Source: Conoideocrella luteorostrata
Taxonomy: Eukaryota; Ascomycota; Sordariomycetes; Hypocreales; Clavicipitaceae
Reading direction: 5' to 3'
DNA length: 64,000 bases
NCBI GenBank assembly: GCA_032433595.1
Contig: JASWJB010000047.1
Location: forward strand, 1-64,000
The notes below the pieces were generated by a model, which was not told the DNA's origin, made no database searches, and saw only the letters and a list, made by a program, of their open reading frames with translations. This document shows positions 56,587-64,000 of this stretch, piece by piece (positions within the stretch are counted from its first letter, which is position 1; every line of letters starts with the position of its first letter). Both the position numbers and the translations under genes were made by a program.

Positions 56587-58483
56587 ATGACGACCACTGT
56601 GAACCTCGACAACGACGCCGTTGCCCGCGCGGGCTTGGGCGACGCTGAGTATGATATCCAAAAGCAGGACCTCTCCAAAGGCTCTATGGACCTTCACGTT
56701 CGCAAGGCATCGTTGCAGAATCACGATGTGATGATAGACGACGAAGACTACGAGGGCAAGCCTACAGACGAAGAGATGCGGACTCTGCGCCGTGTTTCTG
56801 GAAAAATCATGTGGGCTATGTGGACCATTGCCTTTGTCGAACTCTGCGAGCGTTTCTCTTACTATGGCTCGGCTGTGTTGTACACCAACTTCGTCAACCA
56901 CCCTTTGCCGCCCGGCTCCAATACCGGTGCCGAGCCTGATCCTGAAGGAAACCCTGGTGCCCTGGGCATGGGTCCAAAGGCCGCCCAAGGTATCAGCTTG
57001 TTCAATCAGTTTTTCGCCTATCTGATGCCTCTTGTTGGGTAAGGGTGACATCTCTTCTGCTGCTGCAGCCCCCGGTTAGAAATTCGTACTGACTGAAGTC
57101 CTTCATCATAGTGCCTGGATTGCTGATGCTCGCATGGGCCGCTTCTGGACTCTCCACCTGGCCATTGGTATCTCAACGATTGCCCACGCCATTCTCGTTG
57201 CTGCCTCCGCGCCGGCTGTCATTGTTCACAACAAATCATCCTTTGCTGCCTTTATCATTGGTCTTCTCTGCCTCTGCGTTGGTACTGGATTCTTCAAGGC
57301 CAATGTGTCACCTCTGCTGGCCGAGCAGAACGAAGATGTGCGACCACGCATTGAAGTGCGCAAGGGCGAGCGTGTCATTGTTGATCCTGCCGTCACCAAT
57401 ACCAGAATCTTCCTGTATTTCTACCTGTGCATCAACATCGGTTCTCTTACCGGCCAAATCGGCATGGTCTACGTCGAGAAGTATGTCGGCTTCTGGCTCG
57501 CTTTTCTTATCCCGACAGGCCTGTTCCTCCTCGCACCCGCTGTCCTTTGGTCGCAGAAGAAGAAGTACAAGCTCAAGCCCCCCACTGGCTCCGTCCTCTC
57601 CAAGTTCATCAGGATGGCCCTCTTCGTTCGCAAGCGCTCTGGTTTCAAGAACTTCAGCTGGGAGGTTGCCAAGCCTTCTAATGTCCCCATTGGCCAACGC
57701 CCCAAGTGGATGACTTATGATGACGCCTGGGTGGACGAGGTCCGCCGAGGTCTCATGGCTTGCAAGGTCTTCCTGTTCTTGCCCATCTTTTTCTTGTCGT
57801 ACAACCAAATGACCGCCAACTTGACCACACAGGCCGGCACACTGGAGCGACACGGTGTTCCCAACGATATTCTCCAGAATCTGAACCCCATCTCGATTGT
57901 CATTATGATTCCCATCGTTGATCACGTGGTCTACCCTGGTCTGCGCAAGCTCGGCATTGCTTTCACGCCCATCAAGCGAATGACGTTTGGCTTTCTGATT
58001 GCCGCCTTGTCCATGGTGGCATCCGCCGTCATGCAATACTACATTTACCAGAAGAGCCCCTGTGGCTGGTACGCAAACAGCAAAGCGTGCGCAAAGACCC
58101 CCGCGCCCATCAACGTTTGGGCCCAGAGCTTGCCGTATATTTTCATCGGTATTGCTGAAATCTTTGCCAATGTCACCTCGTACGAATACGCTTTCTCCAA
58201 GGCCCCCGAAAACATGAAGTCTCTGGTCATGAGTGTCAACCTGGCCATGAGTGCCGTGTCATCCGCCCTCGGCCAAGCTTTCACTCCTCTGTCGGGCGAC
58301 CCTCTCCTGGTCTGGAACTACACAGTTGTGGCCTGCATTGCCTTTGTTGGCGGTGTTGCATTCTGGCTCTGCTTCCGCCACCTTGACTCTGAGGAAGACA
58401 AGTGGAACATGCTTAAGAAGTCTGAGTTTATTGGCAAGCAGGAGCCTGGTGTTGGAAAGGCTCATGAAACCGGCGATGTTTGA
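56587..58483 (+). CDS. PTR2: proton-coupled di/tripeptide transporter (PTR2/POT family)
   Basis: CDS join(56587..57038,57112..58483), 607 aa. A 75-residue acidic cytosolic N-terminus precedes about 12 membrane segments. POT landmarks are AFVELCERFSYYGSAVLYTNFV (the ExxERFxYY proton-coupling motif), FNQFFAYLMPLVGAWIADARMGRFWT split by the intron, GTGFFKANVSPLLAEQ, TRIFLYFYLCINIGSLTGQ, FLSYNQMTANLTTQAG and FIGIAEIFANVTSYEYAFSKAPENMKSLVM. It imports small peptides at the plasma membrane. The intron (73 bp) splits the Gly codon of LVG-AWI. Two near-copies of the TACGGAGTA word lie within 200 bp upstream. Confidence 0.95.
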
Positions 58484-59089
58484 TTATGATTATGAAATTT
58501 TTTTTTATTTTTAGTAACGTGTGTCAAGAAGAAATCCATGATACCAAGTTAGTGTAGCAAAACAAAAGCGATACCAATACATTATATATTCAACCAATGC
58601 ATGCTTCTCCTCAAAGGCGATGTTCTCTTTGTTAATTGCAAGCAAAGACACTCGGGTTTACTTTCACGTCCCTTTTAAAACTGGGAGGGTATAGGACTTG
58701 GTGATCCTTGGTGATCCTTGGTGATGCTAAACGAGTCTGCGAGGGAGCCACGGTGAGAAAGGTATAGCCTGCCTGCCACCGAGGAATGCACGCTTGATGC
58801 TTTGTGAACAGGCTCGATCTATTCAAATCAGCACACGCATCCAACACCAAATCAGTATGATATGTACATCCTAGGTATAGTTCTAGTAACCGCCTTGGCA
58901 CAGTGGACGATCCATCTACAGTCATTGTCTCGATCATTTTCAGCGTTCACTCTCTTTGCGTAGTTTAAGGAACAGTCAAGACACGATATCCCACTATTCA
59001 CCAGTACTGGATCGTCACCCGTGAGGGCAAGCGCGATATTGAACTTGAAGGGAGAGTTGAGAACATGAGAACCGAGAAAGGGCAGCGGG
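58484..59089. other. intergenic region 3' of the peptide transporter
   Basis: It contains tandem ggtgatcctt copies at 58699-58725 and no gene that I can support. Confidence 0.45.
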
Positions 59090-60367
59090 TCAGTATCGTC
59101 CCTCGGCCTCACTCTCAACAATACTCCCGTTCCTGTCCTCAAATTCATCGCTTCCAACCTTTGATTTCTTCCGGGGCGGAGGCGATCCTGGTTCGCTGTC
59201 AGACTTCGGCGGTGTGCTAGAGCCCTCCAGACCAACCGAGCTCCATCTTCCTACGAGCTCATCAAACGTGGCTACCTCGACGACACATTTACCGGGGATG
59301 ACTCCTTAGCTACTGACGTCGTGCCCGCAAGTAGGTATGCTAATAGCGCGCGAGAGCTGCACTATGGTTCGACTGGGCTCGACCATGCGGGAGTGCAGTC
59401 CAGATAGCACCCTCATCAGAAGCTTGTGTCTATATTGGTCGACAGACACAAGAACCCACGAATAAGTCTCCTGCGATGCGTCCTCATTGAGCTGCAGCCT
59501 TGTATTCTGCTTATGCTGCTGCGGCGGGAACCGCTCGTTGAAATCGGACACGTCCTCGGTCTGCTGCGTCTCGACCACGGATATGTCGCCGGTTACGTTG
59601 TGCAAGAGAGTGCGGTTGTTCTCCATGTCGCCAGTGCAGATGGCAAGGCGCGCCCCGGGGACGATCTCAAACCGCAAGCAGTGGCGTAATTTGAGTGGCT
59701 GAGAAATATCTAACCACGGCGCCGCGACGGATAAGGCCCCGTATTGTATCGCTACCACAGTAGGTTTGACACGAGAGGCAAAGCTAGTGTGCACCTCAGC
59801 GCCTCCCTCGTCACGACAGGCGTCTGTCATGTTTTCCAGAGCAGGACATCCCAGAAACACACGAGCAGCCGTGCTGAGGAGTGAGTGCCACGTTAATGTG
59901 CCCTCGAGCAGGGAGCTGTCAAAGAGATTCCAACGAATGGCTTGCTTGAGAATGTCGAGGGCCCCGAGGTCGGAGATTGCTGCTTTTTCGCTGCTCCCAG
60001 ATGCATCCGGAGCCCCAAAGGCATCGGCGATGCCATGAGAGAAGTAGAACATCACCTCCATAAACGCCTTGAAGGCAAGACAGTTCTCGTCCTTGGGGAG
60101 TCCCAAATTTACACGACCTCCACTACAGGGGAAGCATTGGCACGTGTTTTGAATGTCTTTCACCAGATCCTGCAGGATGGGGAAATAGTCCAGGAGCTCG
60201 TTGGCAGTACTTTGCAACCCATCTTCCCCGTCGTGTCCAGAATCCGCGTCATTGTCGGCCTTGTAGTTTCCGTCATCAACAATCTGGGCCGTCATATCTT
60301 TGACTAAATCCTGATTATGGCATCCCGAAAAGACAATGTACGTTCTGCCGAGGTCTCCACATGCCAT
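59090..60367 (-). pseudogene. uncharacterised fungal protein locus with in-frame stop
   Basis: From the ATG at 60367, 353 codons are open to a TAA at 59306-59308. The same frame then continues 71 more codons to a TGA at 59090-59092. The continuation looks coding: CVVEVATFDELVGRW, then an acidic Ser/Pro tail with a basic patch PPPRKKSKV that could be a nuclear signal. I found no GT-AG intron that removes the TAA in frame. The main part contains GLPKDENCLAFKAFMEV, DAFGAPDASGSS, EGTLTWHSLLSTAARVFLGCP and VKPTVVAIQYGALSVAAPWLD. I do not recognise the family. It may be a truncated or decayed gene, an unrecognised intron, or a readthrough product; upstream DNA (60400-60620) is AT-rich and repeat-like. 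Confidence 0.5.
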
Positions 60368-60848
60368 AGTGAGTAGCCGAGGAGTCCGTCCGAGTAGATC
60401 TCCGACTTAGAAGCTTATCGTCTACTCAGGTATCCTCTTTAGACAGACAGCTATACTAATATGAAAGTCATTGGTGCTTTCTAGCTCTTAATTAAACTCC
60501 TAAAATATCTACACCCGCGTTAAAGCCTTACTAATTTTCCTTAACTTTACTAAGCGCCTCCTTGTCTATAATGTGTTTTCTTGGCTCCTGGGTTATAGTG
60601 GCATTAGGCCATCGTACCAGGAAAGCGTGTTGCCTCCACCAAGCAAGCAGGCAATCTATCCAGTAAATATCAGGACAAACACTTAGGGGGTTCGGAGTAT
60701 AGAAAAGCTTCGCTCAATCAACTCAAATATCCATTACCTGCACAAGATCTGGGCAACTTCCAAAGACTCTCTTGTTCTTTTTTCTTCGGTCCTCAAACAT
60801 TGGGGTTTGCACGATCACTTATCTGTCTTGCTTGAGGCGCGAATATAG
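60368..60848. other. AT-rich intergenic DNA 3' of the actin-like gene
   Basis: The stretch at 60420-60620 is AT-rich (cttaattaaactcctaaaatatc) and resembles decayed repeat sequence. No gene. Confidence 0.45.
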
Positions 60849-63193
60849 CTAAAAACACTTCCGATGCACAATAGACGGCCCAGACTCATCGTACTCCTGC
60901 ATCGAGATCCACATTTGTTGAAATGTAGACAGAGAGGCAAGAATCGATCCCCCAATCCAAGCCGAGTACTTCCTTTCGGGCGGCGCAATGACCTTGACCC
61001 TCATGGTAGAAGGTGCCAATGCCACAAGCTCCTTTTGCATCCTGTCCGCTATACCAGGATACATCGAACTTCCACCAGCCTTGTCACCCCGGTCTCTCGT
61101 GTTAGCTTTTAATATACGTTACGCCTGGCTAAGTAGCCGTTACACGCCTTTGACGGTAAGTAACGTCCGCAGGAGCCTTTCTAGGGCCTTTGCTCGCAAT
61201 ATTCATATTCCTAGAGGGTTACGTATTCATGTAGCTTAAGAGCAGACAGAATACCCTTTTCCCCCCTCATTTCTAACCCCTGAAGGCAATCATTTATGCA
61301 GGGCTCCCAATAGTCCAGAGTGTTTGGACTAATAATTCCAAAGTCTATTTGAAAACCCTTTTTTCTTTATCCTGAAACTGACGAAGGTAAGTATCAACCA
61401 CTCATTTGCTGTTGTTTGTTGCTTTAAATAAATTCATCAGTGTTGTCCAGGGCAACGATGCAAAACGTGGACTGTTAGTCCAAACAGTCTGGACTATTGG
61501 GAGCCCTGCATTTATGAAGTCTCTTACAAGAATTTTGCCCTGCTGAAACGAGTCTTCTGCGGACACTACCTGCCGTTGAATAGCGCGTGTAGAAAATAGA
61601 TTGAAACTCCCTGAAAACAGATAACACAAACTCACCAGAAGAACATTCCCATAGAGATCCGGCCGTAGGTCCAAGTCACACTTCATAATTGAGTTGAATG
61701 CCGTCACGTGCAAGCCGCCGCTCTCCAACCCTACGACTGACGGCTGAAATAGTGCCTCGGGTCCTCTGAACCTCTCGTTTCCGATAGTGACGACCTGGCC
61801 ATCTGGTAGTTCGTACGACTTCTCGAGCGCTCCTGCCGGTCTGTCAACCGGTTCCTCGAAGACAATGACGGGTTGTGCTAGATTGATCATGAGTCTGTTA
61901 ATATCAAGTCTGGTTCCAAGGGATTCGCAATGGGCTAACGTACGCTCAGTGTACAAGTCATTGAAGGACGCCTGTATTGACACCTCTGTCCTCTGAGTGC
62001 TCTCTGTCAAGACCGACGCGGTTCGTACTTGTATGGGACCGCCTCGACGACGAATGAGCTTACTCACCGCGGCCCTCACATACTGAAAGGTGAGTCTTTT
62101 CCTTCCCATGTCTACAACGGGCACCTGGGGCGAAGCCACCGGGAGGTCAATCGTGGCCATCACACTGGGGGACCGTAGACGAGGAACAAGGGGACGCTGG
62201 ACAGCATCTCGTGGCTCAAGCCCTCCTTGAGCCGCTGTCACGATCTCTTGCTCAAAATCCAGAGCAACATAGCACAACTTCTCCTTGAGATCGCGGACAA
62301 TCTCTCGTTCGGCTGTTGTCGTGAAGGTATATCCTCGCTCGGTAAGGATTTTCATCATATAATCCGTTAGGTCGCGCCCCGCGAGATCGACTCTGGCGAT
62401 TGCGTGAGGGAGAGCAAACCCCTCATATGCGGGAACAACATGCGTCACCCCATCCCCTGAGTCGACGATCAGCCCCGTCGTCCTGCCACTTGCGTACATT
62501 GCCAATATTGCGTCTATTGAGACATAAAACGCTGGTGAGTTGAAGGTTTCAAACATAATCTGGGTCATTTTCTCCCTTTGTAGCCATTCATGAGGTTATT
62601 TAACTGGTTTTGCCAAGAATCAAGTACAGTCGTGGGTAATTACCTGTTGGATTTAGGGTTCATGGGGGCCTCCGACATGATAACTGGGTGCTCTTCTGGA
62701 GCAACCCGAAGCTCATTATAGAAGGTATGATGCCAAATCTTCTCCATGTCGTCCCAGTTAGTGACGACACCATGCTCGACGGGGTATCTCAAGGTTAAAA
62801 TGCCTCGCTTTGATTGGGCTTCGTCCCCAACGTAACTATCTTTTTGGCCCATCCCAATCATAATGCTTAAATATCTGGTTAGGGTTTTGTTTGAGATGGA
62901 CTTGTATGATAGCAAGGAGGTGTACCAACCCTTGATGCCTTGGACGCCCAACGACAGAGGCTGCCAGAGTTAGATATCTAGGCTGGATAGCGGATCCACG
63001 TGATTCAACAGAGAGAGAGAGACTTACGGAAAACCGCGCGCGGTGCATCGTCGCCAGCGAATCCTGTCTTCATCATTCCGGAGCTGTTTGCAATAGCGAA
63101 CTCACCGTTGTTAGTGATTGACTTCAGAATACTAGTATTTCTCTGTGAGACTTGCCCATTATTGACGACGAGAGCAGCTACTTCTTCCTCCAT
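60849..63193 (-). CDS. divergent actin paralogue with ~130-residue insertion
   Basis: CDS complement(join(60849..61079,61636..62575,62644..62865,62930..62960,63028..63083,63156..63193)), 505 aa against 375 for actin. Numbering matches actin up to residue 232. The framework is near-canonical: MEEEVAALV at the start, [94 protein letters not shown] and [10 protein letters not shown]. Asp11 is Asn, and Gln137 is Asp ([10 protein letters not shown]); both positions serve Mg-ATP binding or hydrolysis. About 130 Arg-rich residues (for example [13 protein letters not shown]) are inserted at the loop 229-235 of subdomain 4. Intron 1 is GC-AG (72 bp, open in frame, so retention is possible). Intron 5 (556 bp) carries a miniature transposon. 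Open for 505 codons, so probably expressed and not the main actin. Function unknown. Confidence 0.82.
61299..61508. mobile_element. hAT-like miniature inverted-repeat element in actin-like intron
   Basis: A 210-bp element with terminal inverted repeats beginning CAGGGCTCCCAATAGTCCAG, about 34 bp long with one mismatch. It is flanked by perfect 8-bp direct repeats catttatg (61291-61298 and 61509-61516). An 8-bp duplication and CAGGG-type ends are typical of the hAT superfamily. There is no transposase, so it is non-autonomous. It lies inside intron 5 of the actin-like gene. Confidence 0.9.
63084..63155 (-). other. GC-AG intron 1 of the actin-like gene
   Basis: The sequence gcaagt..cactaac..caaacag (72 nt) sits between NNG and [12 protein letters not shown]. 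Removing it restores the actin N-terminus exactly. A GTGAGT donor inside it gives a stop. The segment has no stop codon, so retention would add 24 residues. Confidence 0.7.
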
Positions 63194-63607
63194 GCTGTTG
63201 TTGTCGTCGTCGTCGTCGTCGTCTTCCCCAATAGATTTAATTAATGTTCAACGCCTGTACTGAAAGTTACACTCCACTGCAAGTGGTTTGGCTGATAACA
63301 AAGTAAGGTTTGACCCTTGGCAGAGGGACGCGCAGTTCTCTTGTGCTCAAAATGCACTTCAGCCGCAGAGGGGTTCTAGACCAGGTCTATCATGCAAGAT
63401 GTCTTCCGGCCATTGTATTGGGCGTCCCGATGCGTCCAATGTTACACTACGGAGTACGGAGTATTGGTATGACGATCCCGGTTTTGGACTGCTTTTTTCA
63501 GTTTCTGGACCGAGTGAGCCTAGTATAAAGTCAGCCACACGACTCGGATTGACAAATGCTCGTTCGCCAGCGCATCATAGCCACCCAGCAGCAATTACGC
63601 CGTCACA
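63194..63607. other. divergent promoter between actin-like and HET-domain genes
   Basis: 414 bp separate the two start codons. It includes a (gtcgtc)n run at 63199-63222 and two overlapping TACGGAGTA words at 63449-63465. Confidence 0.5.
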
Positions 63608-64000
63608 ATGTCGCTGAACTGGTTTGAAAAGCTACGACACGCATTCTTCCAATCCGTCTCGACTTGTCCCTATGAGCTATTAGAGGAGGGCCATATTCGA
63701 GTCCTGCGGCTTATCCCTCTGCTTTGTGCGGACAACACGACCGACACAAAAATAGAGGGCGAGTTAATACACGTACCTTTAAACGAACCTATCCATTATG
63801 AAGCCTTATCCTACGTCTGGGGCCTCCCCTTGCAGACACATACTATCAGGATAAAATCCTTACGTCACGAACATCCCGGGGAAGACGAGAAAGCCCTCCC
63901 GATCACTGAAAGCCTGTGGGTTGCTCTCAGACATCTCCGGTACAGAGACGAGCCTAGATACCTTTGGGTCGATCAGATCTGCGTCAACCAGAAGGACACA
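63608..64000 (+). CDS. HET-domain protein, N-terminal part (runs off right edge)
   Basis: 131 codons are open from the ATG at 63608 to the window edge. The two core blocks of the fungal heterokaryon-incompatibility domain are present: YEALSYVWG (about residues 76-84) and RYLWVDQICVNQKD (about 117-130), preceded by IRVLRLIPL and a LNEPIHYEAL strand. HET-domain proteins mediate cell death on contact between unlike fungal individuals; many copies have other or unknown roles. The start is supported by position and context only. The C-terminal part is outside the window. Confidence 0.88.
   Translation, partial: MSLNWFEKLRHAFFQSVSTCPYELLEEGHIRVLRLIPLLCADNTTDTKIEGELIHVPLNEPIHYEALSYVWGLPLQTHTIRIKSLRHEHPGEDEKALPITESLWVALRHLRYRDEPRYLWVDQICVNQKDT

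Noticed and set aside
59306..60367. Assigning this locus to a HET or NLR protein
   Set aside because: No YEALSYVWG, NACHT or repeat signature is visible; the resemblance was only of general fungal accessory style.

Overview
The window is nuclear DNA of a filamentous ascomycete, most likely a sordariomycete and plausibly of the order Hypocreales. The evidence is short introns of about 50-130 bp with GTANGT donors and CTAAC/CTGAC branch sites, a Zn2Cys6 regulator, a siderophore-type transporter, a fungal P450, a HET-domain gene, MIA40/THI80/BOS1/OM14-type housekeeping genes and an intron-bearing tRNA-Ala. The exact species cannot be read from the sequence. I rebuilt 19 protein-coding genes by hand-splicing (exon coordinates are in the entries), plus one pseudogene-like locus and one tRNA.

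Layout. 1-9.6 kb: two divergent genes for secreted low-complexity proteins. One is collagen-like and runs off the left edge. The other is a 2,398-residue mosaic of P/G repeats, A/S/P repeats, a four-fold cysteine repeat, a GGGS stretch and a dibasic tail. 10.5-17.5 kb: formamidase, a secreted family 8 polysaccharide lyase and a Zn2Cys6 regulator. 17.5-22.1 kb: gene-poor, with copy A of a dispersed inverted-repeat element. 22.1-29 kb: an MFS transporter, an NmrA-like protein, a hot-dog thioesterase and a secreted GH16 glucanase. 29-33 kb: no gene found. 33-37.3 kb: a short-chain dehydrogenase, repeat copy B (a large palindrome) and a siderophore-iron transporter with an inverted pair of GATA-type iron-repressor sites upstream. 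38.9-46.7 kb: a compact housekeeping block of tRNA-Ala(AGC), a Myb/SANT-like protein, OM14-like, MIA40, thiamine pyrophosphokinase and BOS1. 47.6-58.5 kb: a QDR-type MFS transporter, repeat copy C, a P450, a 4 kb gene-free stretch and a PTR2 peptide transporter. 59-64 kb: a stop-interrupted locus, a highly unusual actin paralogue and the start of a HET-domain gene.

The most unusual object is the actin-like gene at 60.8-63.2 kb. It keeps almost the whole actin fold, yet both nucleotide-handling positions D11 and Q137 are changed and about 130 residues are inserted at the 229-235 loop. One of its introns carries a 210-bp hAT-like miniature element with perfect 8-bp target duplications. Other points of note are the giant secreted mosaic protein, the foldback repeat family, a 9-bp word (TACGGAGTA) strongly repeated between genes and absent from the coding exons checked, start codons abutting or split by introns in two neighbouring genes, and a 1-nt frame mismatch in the thioesterase gene.
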